Shown here one piece after another: positions 9,469-18,412 of a stretch of 50,960 bases of DNA. Positions within the stretch are counted from its first letter, which is position 1. Every line of letters begins with the position of its first letter. The notes beneath the pieces are model-generated. The model made no database searches, had not been told where the DNA came from, and saw only the letters and a list, made by a program, of their open reading frames with translations. Source of the DNA: Krumholzibacterium sp965370495. GTDB taxonomy: Bacteria > Krumholzibacteriota > Krumholzibacteriia > Krumholzibacteriales > Krumholzibacteriaceae. Position numbers and translations under genes: made by a program. The stretch spans positions 1-50,960 of the forward strand of contig CBDUUV010000002.1 in assembly GCA_965370495.1 (NCBI GenBank), read 5' to 3'.

Positions 9469-9500
9469 GGGGGTGATTGGGGGGTAATACGGTTCCCCTC
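9467..9500 (+). other. Intercistronic inverted repeat before the GWxTD gene
   Basis: GAGGGG at 9467-9472 can pair with CCCCTC at 9495-9500; alternatively GGGG 9481-9484 pairs with CCCC 9495-9498. No T-run follows, so this is not a standard terminator. It ends eight bases before the next start codon, where no good ribosome site is visible, and could affect translation or mRNA processing. Confidence 0.3.
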
Positions 9501-9508
9501 TTGCTGAT

Positions 9509-11041
9509 ATGGGAAGGCCAAAGCTTGTTGCGGTAATTGTTCTGTCTATTCTGGTTACTTTTTCGACGAAAGGACCGGGGCAGTCGCTCAGGGGTGAAGG
9601 GCATTTCGAGTTTTTCCTCGATGCCGGTTCCCTGCCGCATGGTGATGGCAAGGTCCTGGAATTGTTTCAGATTGCCATTCCTAAAAAAGAAATCAACTAC
9701 AGCTGGACAGAAGAAATCAACTGCAACGGGTCTCAAGAAGGGTGTTTTCAGGCTCTTGTTTCAGTGCATCTGGTGTTGAGCGATCACGAAAAAAAAATAC
9801 TCTACGAAAAACGATCAATGATCCTGGATACCAGGGATTCCGTTCCCATGGATTCCGATCTTGTTGGATTTCTCTATTTAACAGATTCCTGTACGGTGGA
9901 ACCTGGCAGTTATCGATTGAGTGTGCGGGTCGAGGATCTCAAAAAAAGACAAAAAACACTTCTTAGCCTGATGAAAAAGAAATATGAGTATTCGTTCATC
10001 AAAGACGAGGCTATTGAGGTCAGGTTATTTGCAAACAGCAGGGTTGCTCTCAGCGATCCTTTTCTTATCTGGGGAAAAGACAGGGACGGAAGATACATTC
10101 TAAATCCAATCGGTATATATGGCCTCAATAATGATACTCTATCGGTTTTTGCAAAGGCGGTGATACCGGAAATAGCCGAAACCGGTGAAATAAATGTTTA
10201 TATGACAGTAATAGATGATATGAACGAAGTGATTGATTCTCTCGATCTGCTTGTTTCAGTACAGAAGGGCCAGTCCCTGATATTTGGCGAATTCGACGTG
10301 AATACTTATTCTGCTGGAAGTTACAGGATTAATATCGAAGTGTCAGACGGCCGGGGACTGTATACTCGGGCAGGAAAGGATTTCAGCATTGCCTGGAAAC
10401 TTGTTAACTGGCAAAAACCGAAGAGAAACATTCTTATCGAAGCAAGAATTATTTTCGATGGTTCGGATTTTAAAAGATTCAAAAGCGCAAATATAGGTGA
10501 GCAGGAGAAGATCCTGCTCGATTTCTGGAAAAATGAGGATCCAACACCACATACGGCAGTTAATGAGAACTACGATATTTTCAACGAGAGGGTTCGATAT
10601 GCTAACGCGAATTTCAGTGACAGTCGAAAAGGCGCGTTAACGGGCAGGGGGCAGACCTATATAAGGTTTGGTCCGCCCGACGAGATCGTGTCTAAAAGCA
10701 TACCATTCAACAAAGCGGATCTTGATGAAGCGATCGACAAACTCGATAACCAGTATAAGGTTGTGATCCATAATACCTTTAAGGGCCCTGGGACGGAAGT
10801 TGTGCAGATGTACAATATTTCAAATGAACGGGCCAGGATGCACCGTGGTTGGGGGATGGATACAGGGGGATACGAGCTCTGGATATACTCGATGAGGGGA
10901 AAACCTCTTTTTGAAAAGGACCATCTAATGACGATCGGTTCCGGGCTGAGGTTTTTATTTGTAGACAAAAACGGGATCGGGCAATACCTGCTGGTTGGCA
11001 CCTCCGATGATTTCGAAGAGAATACCGGGAATCGTCAATAG
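9509..11041 (+). CDS. GWxTD-domain protein (signature residues degenerate)
   Basis: Exported protein of 510 residues and unknown biochemical function. An N-terminal hydrophobic segment (LVAVIVLSILVTFS) acts as a signal peptide. The middle looks like beta-sandwich repeats, and the C-terminal third matches the GWxTD domain: FWKNEDPTP, NENYDIFNERVRYAN, then GRGQTYIRFGPPDEI and an ELWIYS strand. At the signature itself (residues 375-379) the sequence reads GALTG instead of G-W-x-T-D, so both W and D are replaced while surrounding residues are kept. GWxTD proteins are common in FCB-related phyla and their role is not established. Fourth gene of the receptor operon. The ribosome site is weak and the start (ATG 9509) is the least certain in this operon. 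Confidence 0.8.
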   Translation: MGRPKLVAVIVLSILVTFSTKGPGQSLRGEGHFEFFLDAGSLPHGDGKVLELFQIAIPKKEINYSWTEEINCNGSQEGCFQALVSVHLVLSDHEKKILYEKRSMILDTRDSVPMDSDLVGFLYLTDSCTVEPGSYRLSVRVEDLKKRQKTLLSLMKKKYEYSFIKDEAIEVRLFANSRVALSDPFLIWGKDRDGRYILNPIGIYGLNNDTLSVFAKAVIPEIAETGEINVYMTVIDDMNEVIDSLDLLVSVQKGQSLIFGEFDVNTYSAGSYRINIEVSDGRGLYTRAGKDFSIAWKLVNWQKPKRNILIEARIIFDGSDFKRFKSANIGEQEKILLDFWKNEDPTPHTAVNENYDIFNERVRYANANFSDSRKGALTGRGQTYIRFGPPDEIVSKSIPFNKADLDEAIDKLDNQYKVVIHNTFKGPGTEVVQMYNISNERARMHRGWGMDTGGYELWIYSMRGKPLFEKDHLMTIGSGLRFLFVDKNGIGQYLLVGTSDDFEENTGNRQ

Positions 11042-11078
11042 AGCAGTTTTGCCACAGGAACGAGCCTGGAATTTTTGG

Positions 11079-11107
11079 TTGACAATAGTGCTTACATCAA
11101 TTATTTT
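11079..11107 (+). promoter_or_regulatory. Sigma70-type promoter for exbB-exbD-exbD-tonB
   Basis: TTGACA at 11079-11084 and TATTTT at 11102-11107 with a 17-base spacer, in the 170-base gap before exbB. It predicts a leader of about 100 bases. No terminator is evident for the preceding operon, so read-through is also possible. Confidence 0.6.
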
Positions 11108-11211
11108 GCCGTTAAGAGAGATTGGAATTTTGCTCAGTAATCAATTTAGAACCGTGTTCGAGCGGGTATTGTTGCCATTTTAATTTGTTTTCCGTAGAAG
11201 GAGCGCATCGT

Positions 11212-12078
11212 ATGGTAGAGAGAAGGTACTCGGTAAGGGCTGTTTTTGCCGCTTTCATTCTTTGTCTTGTTGTCGCCTCACCCGTAGTTCTTCTGGCTCA
11301 GGAGACCACCGAGGAAATGTTGGTTATAGAGCCGACACTGCAGTCAGCACAGGATTCGCTTGGAACAGCCAGGAACGATTCGATGGTTGTCGCGAAGGAT
11401 GTTGCTGATATGACAGAGAGAAAAAAGCTCGGTGTAGTCTTGTACAATCTTAAACACAGCGGGATCGGCGAGAAGTATGCGGATGGCGGAAACTTCATGC
11501 ACGCATTGCTTATCGCGTCGATTGTCGGCCTGGTTTTTATTATAGAAAGGCTTGTTACTCTCTCACGCGCTCGTATCAATGTCAGGAGATTGATGGGCGA
11601 TGTACTTGTGAGCATTCGCTCCGATGGGATCGATGGAGCGATGAAAGTATGCGAGAGAAAAAGAGGACCTATCGCTGCTGTTCTTCATTCAGGCCTCTTG
11701 CGTTCAGGCCGCGGCCCTGATGCCGTGAAGGAAGCAATCGAGACGGCAGGAAGTATCGAGACCTCTTTCCTTGAGCGCGGACTGGTGGTCATTGCGACGG
11801 TAGCCCAGGTTGCTCCGCTTCTTGGATTCCTTGGTACGGTATCCGGAATGATCAGTGCGTTCGCTGCTATAGCCTCTGCCGAACAGGTCAGCGCAAAGGT
11901 TGTGGCGTCGGGTATCGAGGAAGCGCTTATTACAACGGCAACAGGTCTGATTATCGCTATTCCGGCGAGTATCGGACACTCCTTCTTTGTTTCGCAGATT
12001 GACCGTTTCGTTCTTGAGATGGAGGAAGCTTCGGCCGAGCTGGTTAATGAACTGATCGAGTTGAATATATCAAGGTAG
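11212..12078 (+). CDS. exbB: ExbB/TolQ/MotA-family proton channel subunit with signal peptide
   Basis: Inner-membrane channel subunit that, with ExbD, uses the proton gradient to energise TonB (or a Tol-like system). The 288-residue product starts with an apparent cleavable signal peptide (hydrophobic VFAAFILCLVVASPVVLLA) and about 45 charged residues. It then has the usual three-helix MotA/TolQ/ExbB domain: first helix near residues 77-97, then a large cytoplasmic loop, and the last two helices containing VAPLLGFLGTVSGMI and ALITTATGLIIAIPA. The N-terminal extension resembles that of FCB-group homologues rather than E. coli ExbB. ATG 11212 is selected by AAGGAG at 11198-11203; the longer frame upstream lacks support. 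First gene of a four-gene TonB operon. Confidence 0.93.
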   Translation: MVERRYSVRAVFAAFILCLVVASPVVLLAQETTEEMLVIEPTLQSAQDSLGTARNDSMVVAKDVADMTERKKLGVVLYNLKHSGIGEKYADGGNFMHALLIASIVGLVFIIERLVTLSRARINVRRLMGDVLVSIRSDGIDGAMKVCERKRGPIAAVLHSGLLRSGRGPDAVKEAIETAGSIETSFLERGLVVIATVAQVAPLLGFLGTVSGMISAFAAIASAEQVSAKVVASGIEEALITTATGLIIAIPASIGHSFFVSQIDRFVLEMEEASAELVNELIELNISR

Positions 12079-12095
12079 TGATTCGGAGCTGAATA

Positions 12096-12506
12096 ATGAT
12101 CAAAAAAAGTGCAAAGGTTTCGGCAGAGTTCAGTACGGCTTCGATGTCTGACATCAACTTTCTGTTGTTGATATTCTTCCTGGTGACTACCATGTTCGCT
12201 GTCGAGAAGGGTCTCCCGATGGCGTTGCCCGGGCAGCAGTCAAAATCGGTCAAGTTGAAAAAAGACAATGTAGTTGTTCTGCAGGCCTTTGCGAACGGTT
12301 CTATAGTTGTTAGGGGTACCGGTCCGATCAATCTTGTCGATCTGAAGCAGTTTGTGGAGAACAAGCTTGTTCAGAACAGCAAAGCTGTGATTGTTATCGA
12401 GACACATCCGGATGCAGATTACGGTATTATGATAGATATCCTGGATGAGCTTCGTCTGGCCAAAGCCGATCGTATCTCGCTGAGGACGATGAAATCCGGG
12501 GCATAG
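12096..12506 (+). CDS. exbD: ExbD/TolR-family protein (first copy)
   Basis: Periplasm-facing partner of ExbB. The 136-residue product has the single N-terminal membrane helix containing the conserved aspartate (SMSDINFLLLIFFLVTTMF) that carries the proton path, followed by an ExbD/TolR-type periplasmic alpha/beta domain. It begins 17 bases after exbB, with a GGAGC ribosome site. It differs from the next gene in the periplasmic domain, so the two copies may form a hetero-oligomer or serve two energy-transducing complexes. Confidence 0.93.
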   Translation: MIKKSAKVSAEFSTASMSDINFLLLIFFLVTTMFAVEKGLPMALPGQQSKSVKLKKDNVVVLQAFANGSIVVRGTGPINLVDLKQFVENKLVQNSKAVIVIETHPDADYGIMIDILDELRLAKADRISLRTMKSGA

Positions 12507-12518
12507 AGGAGAAGTAGC

Positions 12519-12923
12519 TTGAAGATTACCAAGAAGACATCTGTATCGAACAGCATACCTACAGGGTCAATGGCTGATATTATTTTTCTACTCCTGATCT
12601 TCTTCATGGTAACTACTATATTCAAACTGGAAGAGGGGCTTCCTATCACTTTGCCGCGTGCGGAAACAGGTAGCGAGCTCGACAGGGAGAGATTGGTACA
12701 TGTATGGGCCGATCGTTTCAACAGGATAAGTATTAACGACAAGCTGATTCCAATTGATTATATTGATATGGTTATCAAATCCAGATTAGAAGAGAATCGC
12801 GCCCTGATCGTCGCATTCAATATCGATCATCGCACAAAGTACAGTCTTGTCTCCGAGATCATCGAACAGTTGAAAGAAGCCAACGCCGTCAATGTGACAT
12901 TTGTTTCAGTCGGTGATGAGTGA
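12519..12923 (+). CDS. exbD: ExbD/TolR-family protein (second copy)
   Basis: Second ExbD-like subunit, 134 residues, with the same architecture: short cytoplasmic start, membrane helix with conserved aspartate (SMADIIFLLLIFFMVTTIF) and a periplasmic domain. The start is TTG 12519, supported by GAGGAG at 12507-12512 and 12-base spacing to the previous gene. The helices of the two copies are very similar while the periplasmic halves differ strongly, consistent with an old tandem duplication and specialisation. Confidence 0.92.
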   Translation: MKITKKTSVSNSIPTGSMADIIFLLLIFFMVTTIFKLEEGLPITLPRAETGSELDRERLVHVWADRFNRISINDKLIPIDYIDMVIKSRLEENRALIVAFNIDHRTKYSLVSEIIEQLKEANAVNVTFVSVGDE

Positions 12924-12949
12924 GATCCTTACAATACAAGGGGTAAAGG

Positions 12950-13582
12950 GTGGCCACAGTAGCTATTGCGAATCAGGAGTTCAAGAGAGGATACAACAGG
13001 TATCTGCGTAATTCTCTATATGGTGCCGTTGTTATACATTTTCTGGGAATCTATTTCTCTCCTCCATTCGAGTTCAAGCCGTATGTATTGAAGGAACAGG
13101 AATTCATCGTCATCGAAACCGCGGATGATTTTGTGCTTCCGCCTCCACCCAAGGAAATCGATCAACCGGCCATCCCGATAGCTGCAGCCGAGGGCGAAGA
13201 AGTAGATGAAGATGTCGAGATAGCTCCTACAAGTTTTGACAATATAGACGTGCTGCCTCCTCCGCCACCGTTACCGTCTGAAACAGCCCAGGATTTCTTT
13301 GCCTTTGATGAACCGCCAATGCTGGTCAAATATGTAGCGCCGAAGTATCCGAACCTGGCCCAGCAGGCCGGAATCGAGGGAACTGTGCTGATCCGGGTGG
13401 TAGTCGGCATAGATGGCAAGGTGGAAGACGCCAGTATCATACAATCAGATGTTACTACGGCTATGGAGAGAGCCGCGCTGGCGGCAGCCAGGAAGTTTAT
13501 TTTCAAACCGGCCAAGCAGCGTACTGTTGCGGTCAGAGCTTCGATGGCTGTGCCTATCAGGTTCAAACTGCACGGCAGATAG
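12950..13582 (+). CDS. tonB: TonB family energy transducer
   Basis: Links the ExbB/ExbD motor to outer-membrane receptors. The 210-residue protein has an N-terminal membrane segment (about residues 18-37), a proline- and acid-rich periplasmic spacer (FVLPPPPKEIDQP, then VLPPPPPLP) and a canonical C-terminal TonB domain with YPNLAQQAGIEGTVLIRVVV and AARKFIFKPAKQ. GTG 12950 follows AAGGGG at 12938-12943. Last gene before a strong terminator. The natural client within the window is the TonB-dependent receptor at 2854-5958. Confidence 0.95.
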   Translation: MATVAIANQEFKRGYNRYLRNSLYGAVVIHFLGIYFSPPFEFKPYVLKEQEFIVIETADDFVLPPPPKEIDQPAIPIAAAEGEEVDEDVEIAPTSFDNIDVLPPPPPLPSETAQDFFAFDEPPMLVKYVAPKYPNLAQQAGIEGTVLIRVVVGIDGKVEDASIIQSDVTTAMERAALAAARKFIFKPAKQRTVAVRASMAVPIRFKLHGR

Positions 13583-13613
13583 CAGATGACACTGCGATTA
13601 TCAGCGATACCGG

Positions 13614-13639
13614 GCCCGGTTACAGTACCGGGCTTTTTT
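13614..13639 (+). terminator. Intrinsic terminator after tonB
   Basis: Perfect seven-base stem GCCCGGT (13614-13620) / ACCGGGC (13627-13633) with a six-base loop, immediately followed by TTTTTT. It closes the TonB operon 31 bases after the tonB stop codon. Confidence 0.9.
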
Positions 13640-13764
13640 ATTGTCAATTTGTGTAAGAAGTTGACATGGAAACAAAGTTGTTTGAAACTTAAAGCAGGAA
13701 AGCTCGTATATTTATATTATTGTGCTGAGTGTCACAATATTACCTGTGGGAGAAAGGTGCGGGC

Positions 13765-15120
13765 ATGAGAGTTATTTCGATTTTTTTTACGCTGATGATC
13801 TTGATGGCTGGTTTTCCAGGAATCTCCGGTTCGGTTGTTTCGAATTGTGAAGCTGCCGGGATGGAGGTACTTACACTGGAGGAATGTATAAAGATAGCTT
13901 TGAAAAACAATCCAGATGTGCATATCGCGGAAGAAGGCGTGAAAAAATCGGAAAGTAATCTGAAACACAATTATGGCAACCTCCTTCCAAATCTTACTGC
14001 CTCGCTTTCATCGGGGCATGTTTATTTCGGGCCCTCTTCGGTTCAGTTCGATTCGCAGGGCCGGCCGGTCCGGAACACCGGGTTTGATTATAATAACTAC
14101 GGGTTCAGGATCACTTCCGACCTGGTCGTGTTTGCTGGTGGAGGAAACTACAGCAGAATCAATTCCGCGCGGCACAACAGGAATGCTGCTCTGGAACAGC
14201 TTCAATACAGCAGGGATGTAATGGCTGCGGACGTGATACGGACATATTACGATCTAGTGAGAAACAAGATGCTTCATATCGTCCAGAAAGAAAGTTCGGA
14301 ACAGGCGAAAAAAAACCTGTTGCGTTCGGAAGCTATGTTGGAAGTGGGCTCAGGTACCAGGGCCGATGTGCTGAAGGCAAAGGTGAGGCATTCGAATACA
14401 CTTCTGGCGTTGATCCGTACAAGAAACCAGACGGAACTGGCGCGTGAGGAACTGATGGCCCTGATGAATATCGGAACAGGAAGGATCATTGATGGTGATA
14501 CATCGCTGGTTATTGATCTTATGAAACACGATACTGATTCAGAGATCTCTTTTGCGATCGATCACAGGTCTGACCTGAAAAGCCTGGATTACTCCAAAAA
14601 AGCCGCAGAGTCAGGAATAACAAGTGCCAAGAGCGGCTGGTTTCCGGTAATCGGGGCCAGTTTCGGATACATCTGGAATGACAGGGAGATGGCAGACAAC
14701 CTGAATTTCTTCAGAGAGGAATATCAGTGGAGCATTACAGGTTATATCAGTCTTAATCTCTTCGATCGTTTTCTGACGAGTGCGAATGTCGCGGTAGCGA
14801 AGGCGGATTACAGGATAGCTGAATTCAATCTGGAGAAAAGCAGGATATTTGCTGTAAAAGAAATCAAGAGCCTGCTTTTCGGCATACGTGAAGCAACCGA
14901 AAGGATAAGCGTTGCAACAGAGACCGTAGAACAGGCGAATGAGGATGTAAGGCTCGCGGAAGAGCGGTACAGGGTGGGGGCCGGAACGATGCTTGAAACA
15001 ATAGATGCACAGGTAGCCCTCACGCAGGCCAGGGCTGATGTCATAGATGCCAAGTGTGACTATCTCATTGCTGTAGCAGATCTGGCCAGAGCGACCGGGC
15101 GGAGAAACAATAGCCGGTGA
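13765..15120 (+). CDS. tolC: TolC-family outer-membrane efflux protein
   Basis: Outer-membrane channel of a tripartite exporter, 451 residues. Signal peptide (ISIFFTLMILMAGFPGISG), then two OEP repeats: LTLEECIKIALKNNPDV and GNLLPNLTASLS in the first, and the AEERYRVGAGTMLETIDAQVALTQAR stretch (split here across the second coiled-coil) near the end. ATG 13765 is preferred over GTG 13729 because it places the signal peptide correctly and follows a GGGAGAAAGG tract. It is the first gene of a five-gene exporter operon. The preceding 180 bases hold the tonB terminator and AT-rich TATATT boxes (13707-13718), but no well-spaced -35 box is evident. Confidence 0.93.
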   Translation: MRVISIFFTLMILMAGFPGISGSVVSNCEAAGMEVLTLEECIKIALKNNPDVHIAEEGVKKSESNLKHNYGNLLPNLTASLSSGHVYFGPSSVQFDSQGRPVRNTGFDYNNYGFRITSDLVVFAGGGNYSRINSARHNRNAALEQLQYSRDVMAADVIRTYYDLVRNKMLHIVQKESSEQAKKNLLRSEAMLEVGSGTRADVLKAKVRHSNTLLALIRTRNQTELAREELMALMNIGTGRIIDGDTSLVIDLMKHDTDSEISFAIDHRSDLKSLDYSKKAAESGITSAKSGWFPVIGASFGYIWNDREMADNLNFFREEYQWSITGYISLNLFDRFLTSANVAVAKADYRIAEFNLEKSRIFAVKEIKSLLFGIREATERISVATETVEQANEDVRLAEERYRVGAGTMLETIDAQVALTQARADVIDAKCDYLIAVADLARATGRRNNSR

Positions 15121-15163
15121 GAATTGCCGTGTGGGGGCGTAATCGGGATACAGGAGAATACAG

Positions 15164-15847
15164 ATGATGATAAAGGTCGAGGGAGTAACGAAGGTCTATG
15201 AAGTGGGAACCCAGAAGATCATGGCAGTCGCCGGTGTTGATATCGAGATAGCGGCAAATGAATATTTATCGATAATGGGGCCATCGGGTTCGGGAAAATC
15301 CACGTTGATGAATATTTTGGGATGCCTTGATACTCCGACTTCGGGGCTGTATACACTCAACGGTCAGGAAGTCAGTAACCTGAGCGATGATGAATTGGCC
15401 TACATTCGGAATAAAGAGATAGGGTTCGTATTCCAGACCTTCAACCTTCTGCCCAGGGCTACAGCGCTTCAGAATGTAGAGCTTCCCCTTATCTACGGTG
15501 GTTGTTCACCAGACGAGAGGCATGAAAGGGCCAGCAAGGCTCTCGATGCGGTCGGCCTGTCCGACAGGATCACTCACAGGCCGAATGAACTTTCAGGGGG
15601 GCAGCGACAGAGAGTCGCCATTGCAAGGGCCATGGTCAATAACCCTTCGATAATACTGGCGGATGAGCCTACTGGCAACCTGGACAGCAGCACCGGCAAA
15701 GAGATCATGAATATATTCAATGAGATACATAACGCCGGGAACACAATAATAATGGTAACACACGAAGAATATATCGCCAAGTATTCGAGACGTATTGTAA
15801 GATTATTCGATGGCCTGATATCATCAGACAAGTATGTTCGTAATTAA
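15164..15847 (+). CDS. MacB/LolD-type ABC transporter ATPase
   Basis: Cytoplasmic ATPase of the exporter, 227 residues. Visible motifs: Walker A GPSGSGKST (39-47), Q-loop Gln91 in FVFQTFNLLP, signature LSGGQRQRVAIARA (143-156) and Walker B ILADEPTGNLDS (about 164-175). The FNLLP and GNLDS variants are typical of the MacB/LolD/FtsE group that works with FtsX-like mechanotransmission permeases. ATG 15164 follows AGGAG. The ATPase is separate from the permeases, unlike E. coli MacB, where both are fused. Confidence 0.95.
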   Translation: MMIKVEGVTKVYEVGTQKIMAVAGVDIEIAANEYLSIMGPSGSGKSTLMNILGCLDTPTSGLYTLNGQEVSNLSDDELAYIRNKEIGFVFQTFNLLPRATALQNVELPLIYGGCSPDERHERASKALDAVGLSDRITHRPNELSGGQRQRVAIARAMVNNPSIILADEPTGNLDSSTGKEIMNIFNEIHNAGNTIIMVTHEEYIAKYSRRIVRLFDGLISSDKYVRN

Positions 15848-15886
15848 AAAAAAATCAGGGTTCAACGGAACAATCAGGGGGATTTA

Positions 15887-17104
15887 ATGAAAAAGAAGCA
15901 TTGGATTATTCTGGGCGCCATAGTTGTAGTCGCGTTTCTTGTATTTGTAAATATAAAAGCAAAAAGAGGAAAAGCTTTTCCTGTCCAGGCCGAAACGGTT
16001 GAGAAAAGGGATTTGGCGATGATCATTTCGGCCTCGGGGAGTATACGCCCGAAAAGACAGGTGGATATAAGCGCCAGTACGATAGGTAAAGTGACCGAGG
16101 TTGCGGTCAAGGAAGGCGACAAGGTCAAGGATGGACAGTTTCTTATTCAGATAGACCCGATTCAACTGGAATCCAACGTTGCCCAGCTCCAGGCGACACT
16201 CGATTCATCGGTCGAGGAAGAAAAAAGCGCCCTGATCCAACGCAGAAAGACAAAAAGTGACCTGGACAGGATCAGGAAGCTTGACCGGGAATTTCGGACT
16301 GACCAGGAAGCGGAGGTTGCACAGGCGAATTATGATATCGCCGTGTCCAGCCTCGAGTCTGCCAGATACAGGATCAATCAGCAGAGAGCGATGCTGCAGA
16401 GCGCCATGCATAATCTGAAGGAGGTAACGATAACATCGGGGATGGAAGGTGTCGTTACCAGGTTGAATGTCGAGGAGGGTGAGATCGCCATTATGGGGAC
16501 TCTCAATAATGCCGGCACGGTTCTGATGACGATAGCCGATCTTTCAACAATCGAAGTAGAGGTCGAAGTCGACGAAACTGAAGTAGTAAACATCAAGCTT
16601 GGTGACGAAGTGGAAATAACCCTCGATGCGTTTCCTGATACTTCTTACGTCGGTGAAGTCACGGAAATTGGTAACAGCCCCATATTATCATCAGGACAGC
16701 AGGGTGTGGATTTCAAGGTCGTGATCACTGTCACAGATACGATTCTCAATGTCAGGCCGGGGCTTTCCGCTGACGCCGAGATAATGGTCGCCGAAAGAAA
16801 GGATGCTGTAAGTATCCCTATACAGAGCCTTACCGTCAGGAGGGCAAAGGATCTTGAAGGATATGAAAAACCGGATTCGACAGCGGTGGATGATTCTGAA
16901 AAGGAGATCGAGGGCGTCTTTATAGTGGACGGAGGAAAAGGCATCTTCAAACCAGTCGAGGTCGGAATATCCAGCCAGAAATATTTTGAAGTCATCTCTG
17001 GCGTTGAGGAAAACGAAGAAGTCGTAAACGGGAATTTCAAGGCGATAAGAGACCTCAAAGATGGCCAGAGAGTAAAAGTTACAAAGAAAAGCAAAAAGAA
17101 ATAG
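15887..17104 (+). CDS. MacA/HlyD-family periplasmic adaptor
   Basis: Membrane-fusion (adaptor) protein of the exporter, 405 residues, bridging the inner-membrane permease and TolC. An N-terminal membrane anchor (WIILGAIVVVAFLVFV) is followed by a lipoyl/barrel half-motif (VDISASTIGKVTEVAVKEGDKV), an alpha-helical hairpin of about 90 residues, the second lipoyl half (GVVTRLNVEEGEI), beta-barrel and membrane-proximal domains, and a lysine-rich tail. ATG 15887 follows AGGGGG. Its position between the ATPase and permease genes supports a MacA role. Confidence 0.94.
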   Translation: MKKKHWIILGAIVVVAFLVFVNIKAKRGKAFPVQAETVEKRDLAMIISASGSIRPKRQVDISASTIGKVTEVAVKEGDKVKDGQFLIQIDPIQLESNVAQLQATLDSSVEEEKSALIQRRKTKSDLDRIRKLDREFRTDQEAEVAQANYDIAVSSLESARYRINQQRAMLQSAMHNLKEVTITSGMEGVVTRLNVEEGEIAIMGTLNNAGTVLMTIADLSTIEVEVEVDETEVVNIKLGDEVEITLDAFPDTSYVGEVTEIGNSPILSSGQQGVDFKVVITVTDTILNVRPGLSADAEIMVAERKDAVSIPIQSLTVRRAKDLEGYEKPDSTAVDDSEKEIEGVFIVDGGKGIFKPVEVGISSQKYFEVISGVEENEEVVNGNFKAIRDLKDGQRVKVTKKSKKK

Positions 17105-17147
17105 CGGCCTTACAGGGGGGTGCCCGACGCTGTGGTTACCCCGGGAT

Positions 17148-18386
17148 ATGAAGGTTATGCTGATATACCAGGGAATCCGGATCGCGTTCAACGCGCTTCG
17201 GGAGAACAAACTGCGCACCTTTCTCACGCTTCTTGGCAACATTGTCGGAACGATGTCGGTTATCGCCATAGTCTCCCTGATCGGCGGGGTGGATGATTAT
17301 GTCAAGGAAGAAGTCGCCGGTGAAGGAAGCAATGTTTTCTCGATCGAAAGGGTGAATTTGTTTGAGGCTATCACGGATCTCGACGCGTTTCTGAAGGCTA
17401 TAGCGAGAAACAAGGTCATCAGGCTCGGGGATGTCGACTATCTGAGAGACAAGATACCGTCAGCATCGTTTATCGGAGCCGCGGCGAACGCAAGTGAAAC
17501 GATAGTTGCTATGAAGAATGAGATCGAAAATGTTCGTATAAAGGGCCGTTCGGAAGAATATTCTGTTATCGAAAAGGTGGATCTCCACATCGGGAGGCAT
17601 ATATCCCGTATTGAGGACGAACACAGCGCTGCAGTGGCCGTACTGGGATGGGATATCAATGAACACCTGTTCGAGGGGCGTGATCCGCTTGGAAAGAAGA
17701 TAAAAATCGGTAACAAGCATTTCAGGGTGATAGGAGTGATAAAGTCCAGGGGGACGATGTTCGGTGAATCCAGGGACAGGTTTGTCTATATCCCGATCAG
17801 GACTTTCCTGAAAAAGTATGGGGCCAGGACATCTATCGAGGTCAAGGTCAAGGCCGCGGATATCGAACTCCTTAACCAGGCTGTCGATGAAGCTACGATG
17901 GCCATGCGCATAAGGCATGGGCTGAGGCCTCTTGAAGATAATGATTTCAATATCATAACTTCTCAGAACCTTATTTCCCTGTGGGAAAAGATATCTTCGA
18001 ATATATTCAAGGCGCTTATCTTTGTAGTATCGATCGCCCTTGTGATTGGTGGTGTGGTCCTCATGAATGTCATGCTCGTTTCGGTCACCGAAAGAACGAG
18101 GGAAATAGGTCTCAGGAAAGCTCTTGGAGCAAGGCGCTCGAATATTATCTGGCAGTTTATAGTCGAGTCTATCACGTTGTCGCTAATCGGGGGGATCCTG
18201 GGAATCGTAACCGGTTTTACGATAGCTGCGATAATCTCCATGGTATCTCCTCTGCCATATGTGATCGAATCATGGTCGATAGTCGCTGGTCTTGTGACGA
18301 CATTTCTTATCGGACTCATTTTCGGTACCTATCCGGCGAACAAAGCCGCCGGCCTCGATCCCGTGGTGGCGCTGCATCATGAATAA
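17148..18386 (+). CDS. MacB-like ABC transporter permease (first copy)
   Basis: Inner-membrane permease of 412 residues with the MacB/FtsX topology: one N-terminal helix after the NALRENKLRTFLTLLGNIVG segment, a large periplasmic MacB_PCD domain (about residues 50-270), then three C-terminal helices containing GGVVLMNVMLVSVTERTREI and LRKALGARRS. The LRKALGAR coupling motif contacts the ATPase. The product is about the size of an FtsX-type permease without a fused ATPase. It pairs with the next gene. Confidence 0.93.
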   Translation: MKVMLIYQGIRIAFNALRENKLRTFLTLLGNIVGTMSVIAIVSLIGGVDDYVKEEVAGEGSNVFSIERVNLFEAITDLDAFLKAIARNKVIRLGDVDYLRDKIPSASFIGAAANASETIVAMKNEIENVRIKGRSEEYSVIEKVDLHIGRHISRIEDEHSAAVAVLGWDINEHLFEGRDPLGKKIKIGNKHFRVIGVIKSRGTMFGESRDRFVYIPIRTFLKKYGARTSIEVKVKAADIELLNQAVDEATMAMRIRHGLRPLEDNDFNIITSQNLISLWEKISSNIFKALIFVVSIALVIGGVVLMNVMLVSVTERTREIGLRKALGARRSNIIWQFIVESITLSLIGGILGIVTGFTIAAIISMVSPLPYVIESWSIVAGLVTTFLIGLIFGTYPANKAAGLDPVVALHHE

Positions 18387-18412
18387 CGTTAGCGGGGAAA
18401 GAAGAAGTGACA

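Noticed and set aside
13661..13712. TTGACA followed by TATATT boxes before tolC
   Set aside because: The two elements are too far apart for a canonical promoter and no intermediate -10 fits; not called.
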